This document shows positions 1 to 7,764 of a DNA stretch of 49,891 nt, in pieces (the first letter of the stretch is position 1; each line of letters starts with the position of its first letter). Made by a program: the position numbers and the translations under genes. The notes beneath the pieces were generated by a model. That model did not search any database, was not told the origin of the DNA, and worked only from the letters and a program-made list of their open reading frames with translations. The stretch spans positions 1 to 49,891 of the forward strand of contig CALGAO010000092.1 in assembly GCA_937957685.1 (NCBI GenBank). Direction: 5' to 3'. Source of the stretch: an uncultured Paenibacillaceae bacterium. GTDB lineage: Bacteria; Bacillota; Bacilli; Paenibacillales; DA-C8.

Positions 1-1
1 G

Positions 2-139
2 CGATCTTGGGAAGAGTTCAGACAAGCGTTGTTTCGACCGCCGTCCCGGCCATCCAAAGGCCGACGAAAAAAGGGCAGGCCGGGTAGACCGCGAAAACAT
101 CCGTTGAAGCTTAAGAGTGTCAAGATGGTGCTAGAGTAA
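2..139 (+). CDS. 3' end of a CDS, possibly a transposase (partial)
   Basis: An open frame enters from the left edge and stops at TAA 137-139, giving about 45 residues. The tail is very basic and proline-rich, with a KGRRKKGRPGRPRKH stretch and an SVKMVLE end. Such Arg/Lys-rich 'GRPRK' tails are common at the C-terminus of bacterial transposases and other DNA-binding proteins, which suggests an insertion-sequence remnant. No catalytic motif lies inside the window, so the family cannot be fixed. A hairpin followed by a T-rich stretch about 165 bases downstream could end its transcript. Confidence 0.4.
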   Translation, partial: RSWEEFRQALFRPPSRPSKGRRKKGRPGRPRKHPLKLKSVKMVLE

Positions 140-304
140 TCGAAGATTCCATCCTAAATTTGGTAACATGACTACACTTCACGTCCTGTTACCCTTTTAG
201 CCCATTGGCGGAAAAGTCGAGATGGAAAAATTTAATCCAAGAAGTCTTTACAACCATAACTAGCAAACATTAAAAGCTATGTCACATTTGATGCAAGGCT
301 AGTG

Positions 305-383
305 CACAAAAACCGTCCTTTCGTAGATGTGGTGTGGTAACTTCATTCTACAGGAAAAGACGGTTTTTGTGATTTTATTTTTA
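305..383 (+). terminator. Long-arm hairpin with T-rich tail
   Basis: Perfect 13-bp inverted arms at 305-317 (CACAAAAACCGTC) and 359-371 are separated by about 41 bases that can partly pair (CTTTCGTAG against CTACAGGAAAA). A T-rich run follows on the plus strand. It may terminate the left-edge ORF, or it may be the end of a mobile element; the long loop is unusual for a simple terminator. Confidence 0.45.
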
Positions 384-399
384 TTCAACTAAGTGAGAA

Positions 400-446
400 G
401 GGGCAGGTCCATCCGTCAGTCTATACTGACTTTCTGGACAGCCCCC
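400..446 (-). repeat. Terminator-like hairpin, paralogue of the one at 794-845
   Basis: On the minus strand GGGGC pairs with GCCCC across a stem that also contains GCTGTCC, GAAAGTCAG and ACTGA segments. The same segments recur in the same order in the hairpin at 800-844. No minus-strand gene ends immediately upstream of this copy, so it may be a duplicated terminator or a member of a dispersed hairpin family. Confidence 0.5.
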
Positions 447-453
447 TCCACGT

Positions 454-557
454 GGTCCGACCGTTTTCCAAGCGGTTTTGTACGAAAAATCGTACAACTC
501 CGAGCGGTCCGGCCGTTTCTCAAGCGGTTTTGTACGAAAAATCGTACAACTCTGTGC
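454..557. repeat. 52-bp tandem repeat, two copies, each with an 8-4-8 palindrome
   Basis: Units 454-505 and 506-557 differ at only a few positions. Each contains AAGCGG followed by TTGTACGA-AAAA-TCGTACAA, at 478-497 and 530-549. A partial third unit (GAACGGCC) starts at 558. The palindrome is perfect in both copies, which suggests selection on structure or recent duplication. It could be a protein-binding site, a hairpin in a small RNA, or a dispersed intergenic repeat. Confidence 0.75.
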
Positions 558-793
558 GAACGGCCAATTCAAGATCAAGTCCATCATTGTGTGAAAATTT
601 CCTTTAGCCAGACGATGGAAAGGTCTTGCCAATCATGTTACGTCAGTTAGAGATTGGCACGTTACCGATATATATATCCGGCACCCCAAGCATCAGGTCG
701 CATCCTCCAGGATGTGCATGACGCCCTATCGTTCTTTCTATCCATCTTCCGTGAGTCGATGCCGCCATGACACCGCGCTGACCACCAGACCAA

Positions 794-845
794 CAAAAAG
801 AGGCCATCCATCGGTCAGTCTCATCTGACTTTCCGGACAGCCTCT
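794..845 (-). terminator. Rho-independent terminator of the SIMPL gene
   Basis: On the minus strand a stem closed by GAGGC/GCCTC (844-840 with 804-800) is followed by TTTTT (799-795). It begins about 12 bases after the stop codon of the gene at 857-1618. Confidence 0.8.
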
Positions 846-856
846 GTTTATTCCCG

Positions 857-1618
857 TCAGAACTCATACACGACCGTCACCGACGTGCTGATGACGATCT
901 CGCCCGGGCTCACCGACGTCTTCGCCGCCATATCGTACGCCACGCCAGCCAGGTTTCTGGTGTCGTATGCCACATGGCCAGCGCCCTGCTGGGCGATCTG
1001 AAGCACGCCCTTCAGCTTCTGGCCTTCTGCCGCAGCCAGCACCTCAGCCTTCCTCCTGGCATTCTCCATCGCCAGCTTCATCGCTTCCAGCTCATACTCC
1101 TCCGACTTCTCCGTGATGAATTGCACGTTGTTCACCTGATTGACGCCGGCCCTGGTCGCCGCATCCAACAGCTCGCCGATGCGGTCCAGATCCCGATACG
1201 TAACCTGGATCGTATGCGTGGCCGTGTATCCGGTGAGCACAGGCTCCTTGCCCTCCTGATAACGGTATTCCGGAGAGACGTAGAAGCCGACCGTCTTCAC
1301 ATCCTTGTCGTTTATCCCGAACTGCTCGGCCAGCACCTTGCTCAACTTCCCGAATATGGACGCATTCTCCTGCTGCGCTTCTTCCGCCGTCTTGCCCCTG
1401 GTCTGTACGCCAAGGTTCACATACGCCGCATCCGGCTCGACGGTGATCTCGCCAGTACCGATCACGGTTACCGTGCGCTTCGTCATCTCCGTTCCTCCAT
1501 CCTGGGCCTGTACAGGCACCTGCCACTGCGAGATGATCATCGCCGCCGCAGCCAGCAGCACCGGCACCGCCCACAACGTGATTAGCCACCATCTTCGGTT
1601 TATGCTCATCATATTCAC
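857..1618 (-). CDS. SIMPL (DUF541) domain protein, exported or membrane-anchored
   Basis: This 253-residue protein belongs to the SIMPL/DUF541 family (YggE-like), usually periplasmic or cell-surface proteins of poorly defined role, in some cases linked to oxidative stress. Residues about 10-30 form a hydrophobic signal or anchor segment. The SIMPL domain starts near TVTVIGTGEITVEPDAA and shows the family's features: a V.P D.A.. strand, a TGY.ATHTI.VT strand and the LDAATRAGVNQVNNVQF segment. The first in-frame start is GTG 1618-1616, five bases after AGGAG. ATG codons at 1612 and 1609 are equally possible and change only a few residues. It has its own terminator and appears monocistronic. Confidence 0.88.
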   Translation of the reverse strand: MNMMSINRRWWLITLWAVPVLLAAAAMIISQWQVPVQAQDGGTEMTKRTVTVIGTGEITVEPDAAYVNLGVQTRGKTAEEAQQENASIFGKLSKVLAEQFGINDKDVKTVGFYVSPEYRYQEGKEPVLTGYTATHTIQVTYRDLDRIGELLDAATRAGVNQVNNVQFITEKSEEYELEAMKLAMENARRKAEVLAAAEGQKLKGVLQIAQQGAGHVAYDTRNLAGVAYDMAAKTSVSPGEIVISTSVTVVYEF

Positions 1619-1686
1619 CCCTACTCCTATTGTCTCACTTCTATGAACGAGTAATCAGGCGGGGATGTTGCGAGCGATGATTCCAC

Positions 1687-1722
1687 AAAAAGGCCACCGT
1701 CAGTCCATGGACCAAGGTGACC
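1687..1722 (-). terminator. Terminator of the GH106-like hydrolase unit
   Basis: On the minus strand GGTCACC (1722-1716) pairs with GGTGGCC (1698-1692), with an inner GGTCCATGGAC palindrome, followed by TTTTT (1691-1687). It lies about 24 bases beyond the hydrolase stop. Confidence 0.8.
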
Positions 1723-1745
1723 CTCTCATGCTTATCATCAAACTT

Positions 1746-4406
1746 TTAAGATCGGCATGATCCTGAGCTGAACAACAGCTTCACCGGACCAAGCAAACCG
1801 CTTGGTTCCTGCTGGGCAACGAGCGAGAACATGTCCCTTTGCTCCTTGACCAGGGTGTTGGTCACCTCGATCGCCAGTGTATTGTCTCCCCGTACCAACA
1901 TGCTGGAGAGATCGAAACGGTAAGGATGGCTGATCCTGACGCCGGCTGATCTGCCGTTGACGAATACTTCGGCCGTCTCATACACCGCACCGAGATCAAG
2001 GAAGACCTGCTTCGGCAGCTCGTCATGCCAACTCACCGTTGCTTCATAGCGGAACGTGCCGGAGAATCTCGGGAGCCGGTCAGGCTTGCTGAGATCCACC
2101 AACTCATCGAGCGTTCCATAGAACTTCATCTCGGGATACTGTTCGGAGGTTGCCAGGGACAGCGACCAGGGGCCGGTGATTTCCCATTGTCCTTCAGGCA
2201 TTCCAGCAGCAGGGACTTCACCGTCGATCCCCTCCGTCATCCCGCCAATTACTGCGACGATCGTTTCGAAGGGCGCCAGCGACAGCGGGATGCGCGTGAT
2301 GCCGCCCTCCTCTCCCTCGATGACGCGGACGATCCGATTCTCATAGGCATCGTACAGCCAGACACGACCAGCCGCCGGAACCTTCACCACCGTATCGATG
2401 CTCGCACGTGGATGTTCATTGAAGAACAGATACACATCCTCGTCTTCGCGGCGCACATGATAGTATCGCAGATACGGATGATGGCCCTCCGCCCTGATCT
2501 CGACATGACCACGCGCGATGAGATGCTCCGCAAGCTCCTCCAGCCGGACGACACTGACTCGATCCAGCGCGGCCAGCCGCTCGAGCATATCCAATACATC
2601 GAAGCCTTCACTCGATCTTGTCGGCAGCCCGTTCACGAAGATCACATCCAGCCGCTGCTCTGCCCATGACACCAACGCTTCGAGGCATGCCCTCGGCAAG
2701 GCCTCACTGAACGGGACGATCAGACAATCGAAACGCTCATCCTTCACGATCAGTCTGCCCTCCACCACCTTGACCGAATCAGATACGATCAGATCGATCG
2801 GCAGCACATCGCAGTCGATCTGGCGTCTCATCAACTCCTTCACCGGTTTGTGGAAATACATGGCCGTACCGGACCATTCCGCTTCCGCATGATAGAGCAC
2901 CGCCGCTGAAGCGACATGCGTTCCGCCGCTGAGCAGATGGCTGAGGCGATTCGTATACTGGTTCAGGTATCGATAATACCGATACTGCGGATTCTTGCCC
3001 CGTGCATAGAGATGCGGCGGGCAATCCGGGTCCGGGAATTCTTTCGCCGAGAACGCATGCGGAACGAAATGATTCACTCCGCGCACCAGCATGTGATCCG
3101 TCAGCCATTTCATCAGCTTCAGGCCCTCCACCCATCCGTATGCGCCGAACACCTCAGCCATCGTTCGGCCCTTTTTCTTCGGATCATGATGCGCCAGGGA
3201 GGAAGCCATCTTGGCCAGTCCATAGTGGAAAAACTCGCTGTCCGCCTCCCCAGCCAACCATTTGAAGGGGATCTCATCATAGCCCGGAGCCAGCTGCCAC
3301 AGGACCACATCGATGCCGGCCATGTCCTGCCCATCCTGCGCGCGATAGAAGTGCCCCGGCCCTGCCCCGAGCCGGGCGTGAGCATTGTTGTCCTCGATCA
3401 CATGTCCGATGTAGGCCACTCCGCGCTCCCGGCACCAGTCGCCGATCTGTCTGGTGAAATTCTCGCCATAGAGCCGACTGACGATGTTCATGTAATGATA
3501 GCGGATGGCAGGCGGATGCCCTGCCTGATCATGCCACAGCAGCGGAAGCTGCAAGCGGTAGTCGGTGCCAAGCTCCTCCTTGAGCCGCTCCGGAACATCC
3601 GGGCTCCAGGGCAACGCCACCCCTATCTTGCCGGGCAGCGAATGAAAGTCGTAAGCGTCCTTGTCGTTATAGAATCCGGGTTCATCCGAGAAGAAGCCGA
3701 CGATCGTCTTGCCGAATTCATCCTTGTAACGCGCGTAGAACGCCTCGTACACCGTATCGATCAGCACCCGGGTCGACGCGGCGACCAGCGGGTTCAGATA
3801 ATCCTCCTGCTGCTTGCTGCCGCCCTTGTCCGTCACATCCAGGATGAAAATCCGCCAATACCCTTCCGGTACTGCCCAATGCAGCATCCCATCCGCGACA
3901 TGATCGGTCAGATCCACCGCTTCCCCGGTCAGCAACCCCGTCTTCGGATCCCGCTTGCAAGCGATCACCGCGAAGGTCTCCGCCGTGCCAAGACCCATCA
4001 TCGAGAGCGCCATCGGAGGAACCGGAGCTTCGATGATAAACGCGGCATGCGGATCAGGTCCATACGCATCGACATGCCGCTCCTGAAGGAACAAACGACG
4101 CAGTTCCCCGGGAGCCTCCTTCAGCTTGCCCGCGGCGCTTCCCGTCGGAAAGTGCTCGTCATCCAGGATCCACACCTGCATCCCTCTGCGGCGCGCCTCA
4201 TCGAGGATCACATCCATGTCGCTCCACCATTTGGGCCCCAGATAGTCAGGATGCGGCCTCGCTTCCACACATACGGCACGTATGCCGGACTCATGGATTC
4301 TCGCCATCTCTTCTCTCAGGGTTTGCTCATCTTCCCCCCGTTGCCAGAAGAACGGAAGCAGATAATTGGCCTCCTGCCCGTTCAGCACTTCTTTCAAGCG
4401 TGCCAT
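1746..4406 (-). CDS. Large glycoside hydrolase with C-terminal jelly roll (GH106-like)
   Basis: This 886-residue protein begins MARLKEVLNG after GGGAGG with seven bases of spacing. The N-terminal half reads as a TIM-barrel glycosidase: PFFWQ near residue 16, ILDDEHFPTG near 80-90 and FFSDEPGFY near 238, where the acidic residues could be catalytic. The last 150 residues (GTFRYEATVSW, DLGAVYETAEVFVNGRSAGVR, NTLAIEVTNTL) form a GH2-type sugar-binding jelly roll. This layout matches uncharacterised Bacillota proteins grouped with alpha-L-rhamnosidase family GH106. It has no signal peptide, so it probably cleaves imported oligosaccharides in the cytoplasm. It lies 65 bases downstream of the solute-binding protein gene in the same unit. 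Substrate is inferred only from family resemblance. Confidence 0.72.
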   Translation of the reverse strand: MARLKEVLNGQEANYLLPFFWQRGEDEQTLREEMARIHESGIRAVCVEARPHPDYLGPKWWSDMDVILDEARRRGMQVWILDDEHFPTGSAAGKLKEAPGELRRLFLQERHVDAYGPDPHAAFIIEAPVPPMALSMMGLGTAETFAVIACKRDPKTGLLTGEAVDLTDHVADGMLHWAVPEGYWRIFILDVTDKGGSKQQEDYLNPLVAASTRVLIDTVYEAFYARYKDEFGKTIVGFFSDEPGFYNDKDAYDFHSLPGKIGVALPWSPDVPERLKEELGTDYRLQLPLLWHDQAGHPPAIRYHYMNIVSRLYGENFTRQIGDWCRERGVAYIGHVIEDNNAHARLGAGPGHFYRAQDGQDMAGIDVVLWQLAPGYDEIPFKWLAGEADSEFFHYGLAKMASSLAHHDPKKKGRTMAEVFGAYGWVEGLKLMKWLTDHMLVRGVNHFVPHAFSAKEFPDPDCPPHLYARGKNPQYRYYRYLNQYTNRLSHLLSGGTHVASAAVLYHAEAEWSGTAMYFHKPVKELMRRQIDCDVLPIDLIVSDSVKVVEGRLIVKDERFDCLIVPFSEALPRACLEALVSWAEQRLDVIFVNGLPTRSSEGFDVLDMLERLAALDRVSVVRLEELAEHLIARGHVEIRAEGHHPYLRYYHVRREDEDVYLFFNEHPRASIDTVVKVPAAGRVWLYDAYENRIVRVIEGEEGGITRIPLSLAPFETIVAVIGGMTEGIDGEVPAAGMPEGQWEITGPWSLSLATSEQYPEMKFYGTLDELVDLSKPDRLPRFSGTFRYEATVSWHDELPKQVFLDLGAVYETAEVFVNGRSAGVRISHPYRFDLSSMLVRGDNTLAIEVTNTLVKEQRDMFSLVAQQEPSGLLGPVKLLFSSGSCRS

Positions 4407-4433
4407 ACCAGCGCCTCCCTTCTATACAGAGAA

Positions 4434-4465
4434 GGTTCCCCAGGCGAACGCGCACCCGGGAAACC
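4434..4465 (-). other. Intercistronic hairpin between binding protein and hydrolase
   Basis: On the minus strand GGTTTCCC (4465-4458) pairs with GGGGAACC (4441-4434) with one G-U pair, leaving a 16-base loop. No T-run follows. Such a hairpin could protect the upstream binding-protein message and give it more protein than the hydrolase downstream, as is usual in sugar-importer operons. Confidence 0.45.
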
Positions 4466-4471
4466 CGCCCA

Positions 4472-6031
4472 TCATTTCACGTTATTTTGCTGTGCCCATT
4501 CATCGAGCTGTCTCTGCTTCTCCTCGATGATCTTGTCGATCCCGGCCGCTTTCAGCTTCTGGATAAACTCCGGCAATGTTTTCTCCGGATCCAGCGTGCC
4601 GGATTCAAGCCCTACCTTGTATTGGTTGACCACATTGGTGACCGCCGTATATTCGGTCTTGACCGGGTCAGCATTGAAGGTGAAGCCGAGCGCCTTCGAT
4701 GCCTTGGCCGACTCGTTGAACACCTTCGTCTTCTCCCACACCTCGGGATCGCCGCCCTTAAACACATAGGTCAGGTAGGCATTGCCCGTGAGCCAGTCCC
4801 AGTTCGGCATGTAGCCGGTAGTGGAAGCATCCAGTCCTTCGGCAAAATCGATCATATTGTCGCCAATCTTGACATAATGGACGCCTTCGATGCCCCAGTT
4901 GATCAGGTCGATGATCTCCTTGTCCGAATAGAATAGACTCAGGATTTCCATCGCCTTCTCCTTGTTCTCCGATTGCTGCGCAATCGACCACATCAGCCCG
5001 GTCACATTCGTTGTCGCGGCAAATGGTCCCCGGATCTCCACGGTCACCAGTTCCATGCCGGCCGCACGGCTTTCCTGCTCGGCGAAGCCCGGCTTGCCAT
5101 TGCCCAGATAACTGAAGACCTTGCCCGCCTTCACCAGCTGGTTGGCGGCGATCTGATTCGTCGCCGCGTCGCGCAGGATGTAACCTTTCTTGTACCAGTC
5201 ATGCATCCTGGTGACGATCTCCCGATATTCCTCAGACTCATACAGATTGGATACGACCAGGGAGTCCGGATCCATCAGGACACCGAAACCGTCTCCGAGG
5301 CTGTCCCACGCATTGTATCCGACGAGCATGCCGCTGTTGCCCGCTCCACCCGGAGCGATCGGCACGATATCCGGCTCATTGGTCTTGATGATCTCCAACA
5401 CTCTCTCGATATCATCGAACGTGCGGATCGACGTGAGATCGATGTTGTGCTTGTCGACCAGATCCTTGCGCATGACATACTCATAGTTGGCAGCCAGGTC
5501 GCGGATGGTCGGCACGCCATAGGATTCACCCGCGATCTTCGTCGCGTTGATGTATTTCTCGCCGACGTTTTCCACGATCACCTTGCCCGGACCTGCCAGC
5601 AGATCGTTCAGCGGCGCCAGCTTGCCGGTAGCCGCCTGGGAAGAGTACCCCATGCTGCTTGATGTGAACAGCAGGTCCAGCTTCTCGCCGGAACTTAGCA
5701 TCAGATTCATCTGCTGCATCCAGTTGCCGATCGGGATCGGCATGATATCCACGGTGGCGTTGATTTTTTCCTTCATGATTCGATTGATCTCATCTTCCAC
5801 CATCTGAAAGTCCTTCGGTTCCGCCTGGAACATCGGAATCGCCATCACCGCATGATAGGTATCTTCCTTCTCCCCGGAACTGGACGAACCGGTCGTTTGA
5901 TCGGCATTGCCCGATTGTCCGCCCGAGCTGTTGCCTGACTGACCGTTGCTTCCGCCGCCAGAGCACGCAGCCAGCATCAGGGCAAGAGTGAGCAACATGA
6001 CCAGGCTGCTTAGCCATTTCTTTCTGTTCAT
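4472..6031 (-). CDS. Sugar ABC transporter solute-binding lipoprotein (LplA-like), locus 1
   Basis: This 519-residue extracellular binding protein captures a carbohydrate and delivers it to the paired permeases. The N-terminus has Lys/Arg residues, a hydrophobic stretch and the lipobox LAAC with Cys23 as the lipidation site, followed by a Gly/Ser/Asn-rich linker (about residues 24-50). The body matches the large (over 500 residues) LplA-type family 1 binding proteins of Paenibacillus. The start follows GAAGGTGG. The gene stands between the response regulator gene upstream and the GH106-like hydrolase downstream. Its leader carries the 29-bp element at 6102-6130 that is also found upstream of the permease pair. 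No importer ATPase is encoded nearby, so a shared MsmX-type ATPase is presumed. Confidence 0.88.
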   Translation of the reverse strand: MNRKKWLSSLVMLLTLALMLAACSGGGSNGQSGNSSGGQSGNADQTTGSSSSGEKEDTYHAVMAIPMFQAEPKDFQMVEDEINRIMKEKINATVDIMPIPIGNWMQQMNLMLSSGEKLDLLFTSSSMGYSSQAATGKLAPLNDLLAGPGKVIVENVGEKYINATKIAGESYGVPTIRDLAANYEYVMRKDLVDKHNIDLTSIRTFDDIERVLEIIKTNEPDIVPIAPGGAGNSGMLVGYNAWDSLGDGFGVLMDPDSLVVSNLYESEEYREIVTRMHDWYKKGYILRDAATNQIAANQLVKAGKVFSYLGNGKPGFAEQESRAAGMELVTVEIRGPFAATTNVTGLMWSIAQQSENKEKAMEILSLFYSDKEIIDLINWGIEGVHYVKIGDNMIDFAEGLDASTTGYMPNWDWLTGNAYLTYVFKGGDPEVWEKTKVFNESAKASKALGFTFNADPVKTEYTAVTNVVNQYKVGLESGTLDPEKTLPEFIQKLKAAGIDKIIEEKQRQLDEWAQQNNVK

Positions 6032-6101
6032 CGCCAGACCACCTTCTTCTTATGAGATTAAGTGAGGATTTAATTCGATGATATCGTGGCACTGACGGTT
6101 T

Positions 6102-6130
6102 CTCTATCAATATACCGACCACTTGTATAG
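6102..6130 (-). promoter_or_regulatory. 29-bp shared element upstream of the binding-protein gene
   Basis: On the minus strand it contains AGTGGTCGGTATATTGATAG. It matches the element at 11559-11587 at 25 of 29 positions. It lies 70 bases before the binding-protein start and two bases after the response-regulator stop. TATTGATAG may act as a -10 region with TGGTCGG as a regulator site just upstream. The likely regulator is the adjacent YesN-like protein. Confidence 0.65.
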
Positions 6131-6132
6131 CA

Positions 6133-7764
6133 CTAAATCGACTTTTCACGGAACTCCGTATCCTGGCCGCGATGCATCTGCCGATATTCGTTCGGATTGA
6201 CTCCCGTTACCCTCCTGAACATCCTGGAGAAGTGGGAGAAATGCGAGAAACCGACTGCCGAAGCGATCTCCCCCACCGTCTTTCCGGAGTTGAGCAGAAG
6301 CTCCTTGGCCAGCTTGATCCTTTCCTCCAGCAGATATTCCATCAACGATTGTCCCGTTTCCCGCTTGAAGATCCTCGCCAGATAGTCCGGATTCAGATAA
6401 GCATGCTGCGCGATTTCTTCCCGGGACAGATCGCTCTGATCCAGATGAGCCGCGATAAACCGTTTGACATGTTCCACAATTTCGTGAGGCTGCTGATGCT
6501 TGTAGTCGGGGGCCACCACCTTGCTCACCGTATGCTCCACCCAGGCGATCATATCGGCTATCGAGTTGCACGCATCGCGGGACAGCTTCATCGAGATTGA
6601 ATCTCCGATGCATTCATGGGCGGTTCTGCCCGTAGCCATGAGGATGAAGTACACCGTCTGCAGGAAGTTCTGCTGGAACTGCTGCAGCAGCTCGGCATCC
6701 GCCTCACCCCTGGCCACCCGCTCCTCCAGATAAGCCCTGATCTCGGCCAGCACCTGTTGCTTCATGCCGTTCTTCAGCATGACCGCCCATGCGTTCATCA
6801 TCGGCATCTCCACCACCCGGGTCTCCGGTCGGGATGCGGTGCCCGTCAGATGAAAGACGGTGTTGTCATGGACGACATTGTTCCTCTCGAAAGCGCGCAG
6901 CCTCGCCATCATATGAAGCATATCATGAATTTCCACCATGCTTCCCACATAACAGGACAGATCACAGTAGAAATAGCGATGGCAGTTATCCACATAAGAT
7001 TGACAGGCAGCAAAGATCCGTTCCACCGCATCCTCCTGATCCTCCTGGGATTCCAGAGGCATGATGTAGAGCAAGGCTCCTCGATCCAGCGTGATGATCG
7101 TCGCGCCCTGGTCTTCTCCGGCGATCAGCTCCAGCGCCGTCTTTTTGAGCGCATACTCCATGATCTTCTCATCGCGCACAGACAGATTCTTGTGCCACCG
7201 CCTGATGCTGATCAGAATCGGAAGGTAGCGGATGTTTTCGGAGAATGCCATGTCCCGTTCCTCCAGCTCCTTCCGAATGGCGGATGGCGTGGAGGGGATT
7301 TTCTGCTGCAGCAGTTCTGTCCAGAACAGCTCGATGAGCGATGGGCGGTTGGAGCTCCATAACCGTTCCAGCTCATGCACCTTACTGGATTGTCTCAACC
7401 TCGCCCTGGCTTTGCCGATCGCCTGTTCGAGTTCTTCCTCAGGCACCGGCTTCAGCAGATAGTCGATGCTTCCGAGCTTCATCGCCTGTCTCGCATAACG
7501 GAAGTCGGCATGACTGGTCAGGATGATCGTCTGTACATGCGGAGCATGGGTATTGGTCCATTCCAGCAGCTCCAGACCCGTCCCTTGCGGCATCTCGATA
7601 TCGCACAGCATGATGTCCACCTTGTGCTTCATGAGGACATCCCTGGCTTGTCTGATGTTGTAGGCCTGATAGATGTCGGCGATTTCCAGCTTCTCTTTAT
7701 CCAGATCGGCCACCAGGCCTTTGACGATATGAATCTCATCATCCACGATCAGCAGGTTGTACAT
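6133..7764 (-). CDS. YesN-like response regulator, AraC-type output
   Basis: This 543-residue protein has a receiver domain at residues 1-120 with the acidic pair DDE (8-10), phosphoacceptor Asp55 in MLCDIEMP, Thr83 and Lys105. A long variable middle follows. The C-terminal 100 residues are an AraC/XylS double helix-turn-helix (SREEIAQHAYLNPDYLARIFKRETG, then VGEIASAVGFSHFSHFSRMFRRVTG). The start chosen is ATG 7764-7762, preceded by GGAGGGA, where the receiver domain begins; a longer frame upstream overlaps the kinase gene and adds no domain. The gene overlaps the kinase gene by 26 bases, so the two are probably translationally coupled. It likely activates the flanking importer and hydrolase units. 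Confidence 0.92.
   Translation of the reverse strand: MYNLLIVDDEIHIVKGLVADLDKEKLEIADIYQAYNIRQARDVLMKHKVDIMLCDIEMPQGTGLELLEWTNTHAPHVQTIILTSHADFRYARQAMKLGSIDYLLKPVPEEELEQAIGKARARLRQSSKVHELERLWSSNRPSLIELFWTELLQQKIPSTPSAIRKELEERDMAFSENIRYLPILISIRRWHKNLSVRDEKIMEYALKKTALELIAGEDQGATIITLDRGALLYIMPLESQEDQEDAVERIFAACQSYVDNCHRYFYCDLSCYVGSMVEIHDMLHMMARLRAFERNNVVHDNTVFHLTGTASRPETRVVEMPMMNAWAVMLKNGMKQQVLAEIRAYLEERVARGEADAELLQQFQQNFLQTVYFILMATGRTAHECIGDSISMKLSRDACNSIADMIAWVEHTVSKVVAPDYKHQQPHEIVEHVKRFIAAHLDQSDLSREEIAQHAYLNPDYLARIFKRETGQSLMEYLLEERIKLAKELLLNSGKTVGEIASAVGFSHFSHFSRMFRRVTGVNPNEYRQMHRGQDTEFREKSI

Larger units (their letters stand above)
140..856. other. Gene-free interval with hairpins and tandem repeats
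   Basis: No convincing gene is present. Short frames on both strands across 381-650 and 643-867 run through the repeats and hairpins below, lack ribosome binding sites and have no protein-like composition. The interval holds a long hairpin at 305-371, a second hairpin at 400-446, a two-copy 52-bp tandem repeat at 454-557 and a terminator at 794-845. Confidence 0.6.

Noticed and set aside
305..557. CRISPR array
   Set aside because: There are only two repeat units, directly adjacent with no spacers, so the arrangement is a tandem duplication.
381..867. Short frames on both strands in the repeat region
   Set aside because: They run through palindromes and the tandem repeat, have no ribosome binding site and translate repeat sequence twice; composition is not protein-like.
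2916..4769. A 617-codon frame on the plus strand opposite the GH106-like gene
   Set aside because: It is the complement of the hydrolase and binding-protein genes; high GC leaves long antisense frames. It has no start site and is rich in His, Arg and Ile patterns typical of antisense translation.
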